Shown one piece after another: positions 8,416 through 17,379 of a DNA stretch of 64,000 nucleotides. Within the stretch, counting starts at the first letter, position 1, and each line of letters opens with the position of its first letter. Both the position numbers and the translations under genes were made by a program. The notes beneath the pieces were generated by a model. It worked only from the letters and a program-made list of their open reading frames with translations, ran no database searches and was not told the DNA's origin. This stretch comes from Algoriphagus halophilus (GTDB lineage: Bacteria > Bacteroidota > Bacteroidia > Cytophagales > Cyclobacteriaceae): contig NZ_FSRC01000001.1 of assembly GCF_900129785.1 (NCBI RefSeq), positions 930,001-994,000 of the forward strand, given 5' to 3'.

Positions 8416-9501
8416 TTATTTAATTTTAAAGATTCTATAGGATTTATACCCTTGATAGAATTCTAAGATAGATACTCTAAAAATGGTATAAACTGGGATG
8501 GCAAAAATCATCCCGGTTACCCCGGCGATTTTTGCACCCGCAAAGATAACAACAAAAATTTCAAGGGGATGCGCTTTTACAGATTTAGAAAAAATCATGG
8601 GTTGTAAGAATACATTGTCTGTCATTTGTACGACCCCAAAAACCGATATAATTTTTAATAAAAGGAAATTCAGTTCATGGTTTTGTGTGTAATCTCCAGT
8701 TGATATCCCTACGATAATTCCAAATGATGCACCGAGGATAGGGCCTGCATAAGGAATAAGATTGGCTACAGCTGCAAATAAGCCTATGGTCAAGGCATAA
8801 TCTACCCCAACTAAAGTAAGTCCAAAACTCGCGATGGAAAAAATAGCCAGCATTTGGAGTAAAAGTCCAGATAAATAATTTGAAAGTAGTTTTTCAACCT
8901 TTGTGAACGTGGCTACAGATAATTCGAAATAGGGATTCGGGATTAAATTGAGCAAGTTTCTTCTTAAAAGCCCATTTTCTAAAAGGAAGAAAAAGGTGAT
9001 AAATAAGACCGCCATCAAACCGATGAATAAACTACTGGTAATGTTTAATACATTGGATATAAAGGCTCCAAAATCAATTCCTTTGATGGTTTCTAATAAT
9101 TGGGACCTTAGTTCTTCAAATAAATAGCCAGGTTGACTTTCGATAAGCTGATATCGGAATAGGAAATTTTCAATTTTTGAAACAGGGCCTCGGACTTCCT
9201 GATAAATAGTATTTAAATCCAGATCACTCAGGATGATTACTTGGTTATTGATAAGGGGTAAAAACAGAAAACTTAACAATACCAATAACAGGACAATGGA
9301 TGAATAGGAAACCAAGATGGCCATCCACCTAGGTATATGTTGACCCAAAAGGTGAAAATCATTCAGTTGGTTCGTCATCGGACGAAGTAGTGCGGCCAGG
9401 ATAAGAGAAATAACCAGGTATAGGGTAATATTTGAAAAATACCATCCAAATAGTAGGAAGATGGCAATAAATAGAATCAGATAAATAAAAAAGCGCTGCA
9501 T
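8416..9501 (-). CDS. AI-2E family transporter (PF01594), first paralogue
   Basis: An integral membrane protein with about seven to eight helices and the family pattern: paired N-terminal helices, a periplasmic segment (residues about 75-140), LFITFFFLLENG, and the conserved block GVDYALTIGLFAAVANLIPYAGPILGA, then FLQPMIFSKSVKAHPLEIFVV. Members range from autoinducer-2 exporters to Na+/H+ antiporters, so the substrate is open. I start it at the ATG at 9501 (MQRFFIYLILF). A TTG 24 bases upstream would place the start codon inside the terminator of the DUF3276 gene. Seven bases separate it from ychF. Confidence 0.88.
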   Translation of the reverse strand: MQRFFIYLILFIAIFLLFGWYFSNITLYLVISLILAALLRPMTNQLNDFHLLGQHIPRWMAILVSYSSIVLLLVLLSFLFLPLINNQVIILSDLDLNTIYQEVRGPVSKIENFLFRYQLIESQPGYLFEELRSQLLETIKGIDFGAFISNVLNITSSLFIGLMAVLFITFFFLLENGLLRRNLLNLIPNPYFELSVATFTKVEKLLSNYLSGLLLQMLAIFSIASFGLTLVGVDYALTIGLFAAVANLIPYAGPILGASFGIIVGISTGDYTQNHELNFLLLKIISVFGVVQMTDNVFLQPMIFSKSVKAHPLEIFVVIFAGAKIAGVTGMIFAIPVYTIFRVSILEFYQGYKSYRIFKIK

Positions 9502-9510
9502 ATCCGGTAA

Positions 9511-9534
9511 ATAAAAAGGAGGCAAAAGCCTCCT
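9511..9534 (-). terminator. Intrinsic terminator after DUF3276 gene
   Basis: Stem AGGAGGC/GCCTCCT around a four-base loop, followed on the minus strand by a T-run. It lies just before the transporter start codon, which also argues against the upstream alternative start of that gene. Confidence 0.7.
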
Positions 9535-9579
9535 CTAATATACTATTTCTGTCCTACAAAAACTTTTGTAAAACAGTTT

Positions 9580-9903
9580 CTATTCCCATTTTAACTCGTT
9601 GGAAGATTCTTCTTCCTCTTTTTCATATTGATCAAAATCAACATCTGGCAGTAGTTCATTTTTAACATGGTCTACTGACTCATTCAATGCTTCAACGAAT
9701 TTGAAAAAATCTTCTTTATAAAGGAAAATTTTATGCTTTTCGTATGAAAAAGAGTCTCCGTTAACTCTTCTTTTACTTTCTGTAATCGTTAGATAATAAT
9801 CGTTAGCACGGGTCGATTTGATATCGAAAAAGTAGGTTCTCTTTCCTGCCTTCACTTTTTTCGAAAAGATTTCTTCCCTGTCGTAACCTCTTTGATCTTC
9901 CAC
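9580..9903 (-). CDS. DUF3276 family PUR-alpha-like nucleic-acid-binding protein
   Basis: A 107-residue protein beginning at a GTG codon. The central KKVKAGKRTYFFDIKSTR, DYYLTITESKRR and KIFLYKEDFFKFVEALNES match DUF3276 (PF11680), a Bacteroidota-wide relative of the eukaryotic PUR-alpha single-stranded DNA/RNA-binding fold. The C-terminus is acidic (DQYEKEEEESS). It is a single gene with its own terminator. The cellular target is not known. Confidence 0.9.
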   Translation of the reverse strand: MEDQRGYDREEIFSKKVKAGKRTYFFDIKSTRANDYYLTITESKRRVNGDSFSYEKHKIFLYKEDFFKFVEALNESVDHVKNELLPDVDFDQYEKEEEESSNELKWE

Positions 9904-10019
9904 AGTTCTTCTATTAATTAATTTTTGATAAAGATAAAATACGACCTAAGATAAGACAATTCAGAGATAGAAATCAAAGCTATTTTGGACTTTTTTTCTA
10001 GAATTGGCCGATTATAGGC

Positions 10020-10073
10020 GTAATAAGTTAAAAATCAGGGCTCAAATTACCCCTTGAAATCCTAACTTATTAC
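10020..10073. repeat. 11-bp inverted repeat with 32-base spacer, 3' of ferredoxin gene
   Basis: GTAATAAGTTA at 10020-10030 is repeated inverted as TAACTTATTAC at 10063-10073. The interior can pair further (TCAGGG with CCCTTGA). It ends one base before the ferredoxin stop codon region and lacks a T-run, so it is not an ordinary intrinsic terminator. It could be an mRNA 3' stability element. Confidence 0.5.
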
Positions 10074-10074
10074 T

Positions 10075-10425
<351 letters not shown>

Positions 10426-10560
10426 TCAAATATTTAAATCCAAAAGTAACAAGCCTGACTTGAAGAGACAATAAAAAAATGATATGGTATGGAATTTATA
10501 TTCATTCTTTCCTGCTCCTTCCTCCTAAAATCGGTAAATTCGCAGTTTTAAAATACCCTT

Positions 10561-11577
10561 ATGATTTTATCCAAGAGAATAGAAGCATTTATCAAATTAG
10601 GACGAACCATTCAGAATTTGGATGAAGAGGCGAAAGAGGAGCTATACTGGAGATCCCAAAATGGGAATAATTGGTTTACTCAAGAATCAGTTTCTTCCTC
10701 CCTGGAAGGAATAGTATTCATGCTTCAAGAAGATAAGCTGAAAAAATGGCTTGGTGAATATGAGATAAAAGAAGAGGTGGAACCAAAATCAGTAGGAGTT
10801 CTGATGGCTGGAAATATTCCGTTAGTAGGTTTTCATGATTTGATGACCGTATTGATTTCAGGGAATAAGGCTTGTGTTAAATTAAGTTCCTCGGATACCA
10901 TATTGATGAATTGGGTGATTAATCAACTTATTCAGATTGAGCCGGAATTCAAGTCCTTCATTTCGGTAGAGGAAATGCTCAAAGGAAAAGATGCTTATAT
11001 CGCAACTGGAAGTGATAATTCAGCAAGGTATTTTAATTATTACTTTGGAAAATACCCTAGTATTATCAGACAAAACCGAACTTCGATCGCGATTCTTTCT
11101 GGAGAAGAGACTCCTGAGGATTTGAAGAATTTGGGGAAAGATATTTTTAAATATTTTGGACTGGGATGTAGGAATGTTTCTAAGATTTTTGTGAAATCTA
11201 AAGAACAACTCGAGGATTTATTGGATGCTTTAGAAGGATATGCTTCCATCGCGAATCATCATAAGTATCACAATAATTATGAGTACAATAAATCCATCTA
11301 CCTGGTCAATAATGAACCTCATTTAGATAATGGTTTTCTGATTCTTAAAGAATCTAAAGAGCTTGTATCACCTATTTCGGTCCTTTATTATGAGATCTAT
11401 GATTCCAAAAATGACCTGTTGAAAAAATTGGAATCTATAAAAGAAAAAATTCAGTGTATTGTCGCAGATTCTTCTTATTGGGGTGGTGGAGTTTTTTTTG
11501 GTTGCGCCCAGCAACCTGAACCTTGGGATTATGCTGATGAGGTGGATACCATGGAGTTTTTAATCGGATTAAATTAG
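10561..11577 (+). CDS. LuxC-like acyl-CoA reductase
   Basis: A 338-residue member of the LuxC acyl-CoA reductase family (PF05893), which reduces fatty acyl-CoA to fatty aldehyde with NADPH. Visible: VGVLMAGNIPLVGFHDLMTVLISG (nucleotide-binding start), IRQNRTSIAILSGEETPEDL, and FGLGCRNVSKIFV containing Cys203, the likely acyl-accepting nucleophile. LuxC proteins from luminous bacteria are about 480 residues; this shorter form is usual in Bacteroidota. No luxAB, luxD or luxE are present, so bioluminescence is not implied. Its end overlaps the convergent sensor kinase gene by four bases. Confidence 0.85.
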   Translation: MILSKRIEAFIKLGRTIQNLDEEAKEELYWRSQNGNNWFTQESVSSSLEGIVFMLQEDKLKKWLGEYEIKEEVEPKSVGVLMAGNIPLVGFHDLMTVLISGNKACVKLSSSDTILMNWVINQLIQIEPEFKSFISVEEMLKGKDAYIATGSDNSARYFNYYFGKYPSIIRQNRTSIAILSGEETPEDLKNLGKDIFKYFGLGCRNVSKIFVKSKEQLEDLLDALEGYASIANHHKYHNNYEYNKSIYLVNNEPHLDNGFLILKESKELVSPISVLYYEIYDSKNDLLKKLESIKEKIQCIVADSSYWGGGVFFGCAQQPEPWDYADEVDTMEFLIGLN

Positions 11578-13340
11578 GAAGGTTTTGTTCCAATAGGGAG
11601 TTGAATGCAAAACGTGGTGCCTTTTCCTAATTCTGACTGAACATCCAAAGAGCCATGGTTTTTGGAAATGTATTCATTCACTAAAATAAGTCCCAACCCA
11701 GTACCTGATTCATTGTGTTGACCTTTGGTTGTGAAAGAGATCCCGTTTCGAAGTTTAGTAAGGTTTTCTTCAGATATTCCTGATCCATTATCCTCGATAC
11801 AGATAGAGACGTGTTGATCTTCGATTTTAGTGGACATCTTTATGATTCCATGAAGGCCTGAAAACTTCACCGCATTGTTGAGCAGATTTCGAATTACCAG
11901 TTCAATCATGTTTTTGTCGGCCAGCACCCAAGCTTCTGATTCTCCTTCCAAGGTGAATTCAAGTTCTTTTTCCTGAGCAATTCTTTCCAATAGATTTTTT
12001 TGCTGAACCAAAACTGGAAGAACATTAAAATCAGATAATTGCAAGAATTCACCGCGGATTTGAGAACTGGTCCATGCCAAGAGGTTTTCAAGGAGTATCG
12101 CCACATTCTCCATGTTTTTTGAAATTTCCGGCATCATGGTCATAAACTCTTCCTGAGAAATTACCCCACTTTGGGTGAGGTGAATTAGCTCTTTAACTCC
12201 AAAAATTGGGCCTTTAAGATCATGGGAAATGATGCTGAAGTATTTGTCTTTGAGGTCGTTTAGCTGCCGTAATTCCTTTGCCTGTGTCTGCAACTTTTCT
12301 TTTGTTAATACTTCTTCACTAATGTCCTCAAAGAGTAAAACGGATCCACTTAAAGATGACTTTCTTTCCAAAATGGGGATGCATTCAATCCTTATCACTT
12401 TCCTTTCATCAAAAGTTTCATCTTGAACCTCAATGGTTTTGGCTTCATTCGATTGAATTAAATCAAGAACAACCTGATAATCTTTTAAAATCAGTTTGAG
12501 ATTTTCTCCTGTCTTTATAGACTCTGGGTTTTTATAAAATGCTTTAAGTGCAGGGTTGAAATCCACTATGTTCAAACTGGAATCGATAACTAACACCCCT
12601 CGTGTAATGGTTTCGATAATTCTTTCTTTTGCAATAGGTTTGATACTAAATAAGTTGAATCGAATGATTGCAAAAGCTAAAATCAAATACGTGAACAAGA
12701 ATGCATATGGGGTCAAATCAATTTCTGAATAAACCCGAATGATGTCCAGCTGGTAAAAAAGGTTAATAATAATTGGAACTATACCAGCTACAAAAATGAA
12801 TTTTGTCTGAGTTTTGTAAAGAGGATCAGCATTTTGAAATCGTGTCCAAAGTATGATCAATCCTATTACAAATGTGGCGTAGGAATAAAAAATGTTCACC
12901 AAATACCAAGGCCCAATAGTAATCTCTAGGACAGGAAAAGGGCCTTGGTCATTAACTGCGGTTTGTGCATAATGTAGATGATGGAAGTCATTGGTTAGTA
13001 ATATCAAGTAAGAAACTGCTGGAATAGCTCCAATTAAAAAGTAGATTAGTTTTAAAAATTTGGATCGCATTCCTGTATATTTCATACAGAAAATCAGCCA
13101 GAAAGCAGGGGTTGATAAAATTCCTAGGTATTCGAATTTTATGAACAATAGCATTGCTTCTTGTGTATTGCTCGATAATTCCAGCCCATAAAATAATCCC
13201 CAAATGGAAACAGAAAGCATGGTCAGAGCGATCCACCTTGTAGAATCCCCTAGTTTAATTGCTATAAATGTGGATAGCATTCCTACTAGAGCCCCTGAGA
13301 AAAGAAGGGTAATCGAAAATGGATTTAGTACAAGTTCCAT
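11574..13340 (-). CDS. Sensor histidine kinase with N-terminal 7TM region and PAS domain
   Basis: A 588-residue membrane kinase. Residues 1-230 hold seven hydrophobic helices of the 7TM histidine-kinase sensor type (FWLIFCMKYTGM is characteristic). A PAS domain follows (GVLVIDSSLNIVDFNPALKAF), then a coiled coil, the phosphoacceptor motif with His373 (SIISHDLKGPIF), and the ATPase domain with N box NLLNNAVKF, G1 DNGSGI and G2 GTGLGL. No receiver is attached and no response regulator is adjacent, so it is an orphan. The ligand is unknown; the 7TM type usually senses small molecules or membrane state. Confidence 0.92.
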   Translation of the reverse strand: MELVLNPFSITLLFSGALVGMLSTFIAIKLGDSTRWIALTMLSVSIWGLFYGLELSSNTQEAMLLFIKFEYLGILSTPAFWLIFCMKYTGMRSKFLKLIYFLIGAIPAVSYLILLTNDFHHLHYAQTAVNDQGPFPVLEITIGPWYLVNIFYSYATFVIGLIILWTRFQNADPLYKTQTKFIFVAGIVPIIINLFYQLDIIRVYSEIDLTPYAFLFTYLILAFAIIRFNLFSIKPIAKERIIETITRGVLVIDSSLNIVDFNPALKAFYKNPESIKTGENLKLILKDYQVVLDLIQSNEAKTIEVQDETFDERKVIRIECIPILERKSSLSGSVLLFEDISEEVLTKEKLQTQAKELRQLNDLKDKYFSIISHDLKGPIFGVKELIHLTQSGVISQEEFMTMMPEISKNMENVAILLENLLAWTSSQIRGEFLQLSDFNVLPVLVQQKNLLERIAQEKELEFTLEGESEAWVLADKNMIELVIRNLLNNAVKFSGLHGIIKMSTKIEDQHVSICIEDNGSGISEENLTKLRNGISFTTKGQHNESGTGLGLILVNEYISKNHGSLDVQSELGKGTTFCIQLPIGTKPS

Positions 13341-13443
13341 CTTGTGAGTCCACTGGAATACCTGTCAGCGGTTTTTTGGGTTTTGGTGGTGATTAATAGA
13401 TAATATTAAGTTTTAAATTTAAACTAAAAAAACAATCTTAAAA

Positions 13444-14751
13444 TTGAATCAACCTAATAAGCGACATATTTTTCCAACTCCCTTTGTTTTGGTTATTGGA
13501 CTGACAATATTTTGTTTTAGTTGGGTAGTAATTTCAGAAGGGGAATCGAATCAGACGTTTGGAGAAAAACTATATTCTGCACTAGATTATTGGCAATCTG
13601 GATTTTTTGGCCTGCTAGGTTTTACAGTTCAAATGATGATGATCTTGGTCTTTGGATATGCCTTGGCCATTGTTGAACCAGTGAATAGATTTTTAAAAGC
13701 AATTGCTTCTATTCCTACAAATTCTACTCAAGCTGTTTTTAGTACTGGTCTGATCACCATGTTAGCAGGTTTATTTAACTGGGGCTTTGGTTTGATTATA
13801 GGAGCTTTGTTGGCTCGCTATATGTCTGTTGGATTAGCTGAAAAAGGATTGAAATCCAATACTGCATTATTGGCCTCCGCAGGATATTTGGGAATGGCAG
13901 TTTGGCATGGGGGACTTTCTGGATCTGCCCCGCTGAAAGTAGCTGAGCCAACCCATTTTTTAGTGGATCAAATTGGGGTAATTGGAATGGATCAAACGGT
14001 GTTAAGCATTTACAACATAGGGGTTACCGCAGGATTGATCATCGTATTCCTTGGAGTGTTATTGGTTTGTGATCAATTTTTTACGGCAAGCCTTGGGAAA
14101 ACCAAGCCTAAGCCCATGATACCCATCAAACCGGGGAAAACGTATCAACTCGGTGGTGTTTTAGGAGGAGTAATGTTATTGGTTTTGGGGATCAATTATT
14201 TTTTAAGTTCTAATCCAGAAAATTCCTCCATCAACTTAAACTTGGTGAATTTTTTCCTTTTTGGATTGACCATGTTGGTATATAAATCATTCAAACAATT
14301 TACCAAAGCAGTGGCCTCCGGATTAAAAGTTTCAGCGGATATTTTTATTCAATTCCCGTTTTATGCGGGGATATTAGGGCTAATGACCCAATCAGGCTTA
14401 TTGGTTCAGTTCTCAAATCAAATTGTTGATTTTTCTAGCTCAGCCAATCTTCCTGTGTTCACTTTTTTTTCGGCCGGATTAGTGAATGCGTTGATTCCAT
14501 CAGGAGGTGGGCAATGGGCGGTTCAAGGGCCGGTGCTCATGGAAGCAGGAAAAGCCCTTGGAGTCTCTTATGAAAAGTTGATTTTGGCCTTTTCTTATGG
14601 AGATCAACTCACGAATTTACTTCAGCCGTTTTGGGCCCTGCCATTGTTGGCTATCACGGGAGTTAAGCCAAAGGAGATGTTTAAATATTGCTTTTTACTA
14701 TGCTTGGTTGGAACTATTTATCTGACTGTTGTCCTTTATATTATTCATTAA
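13444..14751 (+). CDS. Short-chain fatty acid transporter (AtoE family)
   Basis: A 435-residue integral membrane protein with about ten to twelve helices, of the TIGR00366/AtoE short-chain fatty acid uptake family. Conserved features: LGFTVQMMMILVFGYALA, FNWGFGLIIGALLAR, WHGGLSGSAPLKVAEPTH, and the C-terminal IPSGGGQWAVQGPVLMEA and GDQLTNLLQPFWALP. The start is TTG: an in-frame stop lies at 13420-13422 and there is no ATG or GTG between it and the conserved sequence. It sits alone between the divergent sensor kinase and aconitase. Confidence 0.88.
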   Translation: MNQPNKRHIFPTPFVLVIGLTIFCFSWVVISEGESNQTFGEKLYSALDYWQSGFFGLLGFTVQMMMILVFGYALAIVEPVNRFLKAIASIPTNSTQAVFSTGLITMLAGLFNWGFGLIIGALLARYMSVGLAEKGLKSNTALLASAGYLGMAVWHGGLSGSAPLKVAEPTHFLVDQIGVIGMDQTVLSIYNIGVTAGLIIVFLGVLLVCDQFFTASLGKTKPKPMIPIKPGKTYQLGGVLGGVMLLVLGINYFLSSNPENSSINLNLVNFFLFGLTMLVYKSFKQFTKAVASGLKVSADIFIQFPFYAGILGLMTQSGLLVQFSNQIVDFSSSANLPVFTFFSAGLVNALIPSGGGQWAVQGPVLMEAGKALGVSYEKLILAFSYGDQLTNLLQPFWALPLLAITGVKPKEMFKYCFLLCLVGTIYLTVVLYIIH

Positions 14752-14840
14752 TTGAATCAATAAGGTTTATAATGGTTTTAAATTAGGATAAACCCCTGTC
14801 TACAGCTTGTCTGTGGCTACCGATTATTGGGCTATATTTC

Positions 14841-14848
14841 TATATTTG
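14841..14848 (+). promoter_or_regulatory. -7 box TATATTTG upstream of aconitase
   Basis: A match to TAnnTTTG, 48 bases upstream of the ATG at 14897. A transcript starting just after it could not use a more upstream GTG at 14807, which supports the shorter protein start. Confidence 0.4.
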
Positions 14849-14896
14849 CCTTCGATAAAACAGAACCTTTTAATACAACATAAAATACCTTTACAA

Positions 14897-17161
14897 ATGG
14901 CATTTGATATAGAAATGATCAAGGCAGTGTATGCGAAGTATCCTGAGCGTATCGCAGCTGCCAGGAAGGTGGTGGGAAAGCCACTTACTTTAGCTGAGAA
15001 AATACTTTATGCTCACCTTTGGGAAGGAGATGCTACACAAAGCTTTGAAAGAGGGAAGTCGTATGTAGATTTCGCTCCTGATAGAGTTGCCATGCAAGAT
15101 GCAACTGCCCAAATGGCGCTATTGCAGTTTATGCAAGCTGGAAAAGAAAAAGTGGCAGTTCCTTCTACTGCACACTGTGATCACCTGATCTTGGCGCAAA
15201 ATGGAGCGAAAGCTGATTTGAAGAGCTCTCTTACAGCCAGTGGTGAGGTGTTTAACTTTTTGGAGTCAGTTTCCAATAAATATGGAATAGGGTTCTGGAA
15301 GCCAGGAGCAGGTATTATTCACCAAGTGGTATTGGAAAATTATGCATTCCCAGGAGGAATGATGATTGGAACAGATTCACATACTGTAAATGCAGGTGGC
15401 CTTGGAATGGTTGCGATAGGTGTTGGTGGTGCTGATGCAGTGGATGTGATGGCTGGCATGGCTTGGGAGTTGAAATTCCCTAAACTGATTGGTGTGAAGT
15501 TGACTGGAAAAATGAATGGCTGGACTTCTGCCAAAGATGTAATCTTGAAAGTAGCTGGAATCTTGACTGTAAAAGGAGGAACCGGTTGCATCGTAGAATA
15601 CTTCGGAGAAGGTGCAAAATCACTTTCTGCTACTGGTAAAGGTACCATTTGTAACATGGGTGCTGAGATTGGAGCAACTACTTCCACTTTTGGTTATGAT
15701 GAGTCTATGGAGCGTTACTTGAAAGCTACGGATCGTGCAGATGTAGCTGAATTAGCGAATGCGGTAAAAGAACATTTGACTGGAGACGAAGAGGTTTATA
15801 CCCACCCGGAGAAATACTTTGATCAAGTTATTGAAATTGATCTTTCCACTTTGGAGCCACATATCAATGGTCCATTTACTCCAGATAGAGCAACTCCAGT
15901 TTCTCAAATCCGTGCAGAAGCGGAAAAGAACGGATGGCCAACAAAAGTAGAGTGGGGTTTAATCGGTTCTTGTACCAACTCTTCCTATGAAGATTTGTCA
16001 AGAGCTTCTTCCATCGCTCAACAGGCGGTAGATAAAAAATTGAAAACCAAAGCTGAATTTGGAATTAACCCAGGTTCTGAACAAGTAAGATTTACAGCAG
16101 ACCGTGATGGACTATTGAAGATTTTTACTGATTTAGATGCCACGATCTTCACAAATGCTTGTGGACCTTGTATTGGACAATGGGCTAGAGCAGGTGCAGA
16201 TAAAAAAGAGAAGAACACCATTGTTCACTCTTTTAACAGAAACTTCTCAAAACGTGCGGATGGTAATCCTAATACCCATGCATTTGTGACTTCCCCTGAA
16301 ATGGTGGCTGCAATTGCTATTTCTGGTGACTTAGGTTTTAACCCACTTACAGATACACTGGTCAATGCTGACGGGGTAGAGGTGAAATTGGATCCACCAA
16401 AAGGTGATGAACTTCCAGAAAAGGGTTTTGCAGTTGAAGATAATGGATACCAGGCTCCAGCAGAAGATGGAAGTGGGGTTGAAGTAGTGGTGAAGCCTGA
16501 TTCCAATCGTCTACAATTGTTGGAACCATTTGCTCCATGGGATGGAAAGAATATCACTGGTGCCAAATTGTTGATCAAAGCTTTCGGAAAATGTACTACC
16601 GACCATATTTCTATGGCTGGTCCTTGGTTGCGTTTCAGAGGTCACTTAGATAATATTTCAGACAATTGCTTGATCGGTGCTGTCAATGCATTCAATGAGG
16701 CAACCAATTCTGTAAAAAACCAATTGACAGGAGAATATGGTCCTGTACCTGCTACTCAAAGAGCTTACAAAGCAGCTGGTGTTCCAACCATCGTGGTTGG
16801 GGATCACAATTATGGCGAAGGATCTTCTAGAGAGCATGCGGCCATGGAACCAAGACACCTAGGGGTGAAAGCAGTTTTGGTGAAATCTTTTGCGAGAATT
16901 CATGAAACCAATTTGAAGAAGCAAGGTATGCTTGCCTTGACTTTTGCAAATGAATCAGATTATGATAAAGTTCAGGAAGATGATACCATCAACTTCTTAG
17001 ACTTGGATCAATTTGCTCCAGAAAAGCCATTGACCCTTGAGTTTGTTCATGCTGATGGTTCAAAAGACATTATTGTTGCAAACCATAGTTATAATGATGC
17101 TCAGATTGATTGGTTCAAGGCAGGTTCTGCATTAAACTTGATTAAGGCAAAAGCTAAGTAA
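14897..17161 (+). CDS. acnA: Aconitate hydratase (mitochondrial-type)
   Basis: A 754-residue aconitase interconverting citrate and isocitrate in the TCA cycle. The 4Fe-4S ligands are Cys359 ([12 protein letters not shown]), Cys422 and Cys425 (ACGPCIGQW), spaced as in mitochondrial aconitase. Other landmarks are [21 protein letters not shown], and [14 protein letters not shown] in the swivelling C-terminal domain. I choose ATG 14897 ([18 protein letters not shown]) because family homology begins there and a promoter-like box lies between it and an earlier in-frame GTG. The symbol acnA is a generic label; the closest family is the mitochondrial type. Confidence 0.95.
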   Translation: MAFDIEMIKAVYAKYPERIAAARKVVGKPLTLAEKILYAHLWEGDATQSFERGKSYVDFAPDRVAMQDATAQMALLQFMQAGKEKVAVPSTAHCDHLILAQNGAKADLKSSLTASGEVFNFLESVSNKYGIGFWKPGAGIIHQVVLENYAFPGGMMIGTDSHTVNAGGLGMVAIGVGGADAVDVMAGMAWELKFPKLIGVKLTGKMNGWTSAKDVILKVAGILTVKGGTGCIVEYFGEGAKSLSATGKGTICNMGAEIGATTSTFGYDESMERYLKATDRADVAELANAVKEHLTGDEEVYTHPEKYFDQVIEIDLSTLEPHINGPFTPDRATPVSQIRAEAEKNGWPTKVEWGLIGSCTNSSYEDLSRASSIAQQAVDKKLKTKAEFGINPGSEQVRFTADRDGLLKIFTDLDATIFTNACGPCIGQWARAGADKKEKNTIVHSFNRNFSKRADGNPNTHAFVTSPEMVAAIAISGDLGFNPLTDTLVNADGVEVKLDPPKGDELPEKGFAVEDNGYQAPAEDGSGVEVVVKPDSNRLQLLEPFAPWDGKNITGAKLLIKAFGKCTTDHISMAGPWLRFRGHLDNISDNCLIGAVNAFNEATNSVKNQLTGEYGPVPATQRAYKAAGVPTIVVGDHNYGEGSSREHAAMEPRHLGVKAVLVKSFARIHETNLKKQGMLALTFANESDYDKVQEDDTINFLDLDQFAPEKPLTLEFVHADGSKDIIVANHSYNDAQIDWFKAGSALNLIKAKAK

Positions 17162-17177
17162 GAGAACTTCTAAAAAT

Positions 17178-17212
17178 CCGAAACCGCAACATATCATGTT
17201 GCGGTTTTTTTG
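17178..17212 (+). terminator. Intrinsic terminator of aconitase
   Basis: A 12-bp stem AAACCGCAACAT/ATGTTGCGGTTT with a three-base loop followed by a T-run, about 20 bases after the stop codon. Confidence 0.9.
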
Positions 17213-17379
17213 TGCTCAATATTTCTTATGAAATTAGTTTTTGCTTGTTCCCTTTCTATTTAAACTAAATTATTTCCATTTATCCTTGAATTTTGGTTTC
17301 AGATTCTGAAATCAAAATTTTTTATGCAAAAAAATGTATTTATAAGACGATTTATTTGTTATGAAATGCAAATTGATGT

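Noticed and set aside
10561..11577. Possible bioluminescence (lux) locus because of the LuxC-like gene
   Set aside because: No luxAB, luxD or luxE-type genes are present; LuxC-like reductases occur widely in non-luminous Bacteroidota.
14807..14896. 30-codon N-terminal extension of aconitase from an upstream GTG
   Set aside because: Homology starts at [12 protein letters not shown] (14897), the extension has no family match, and a TAnnTTTG box lies inside it.
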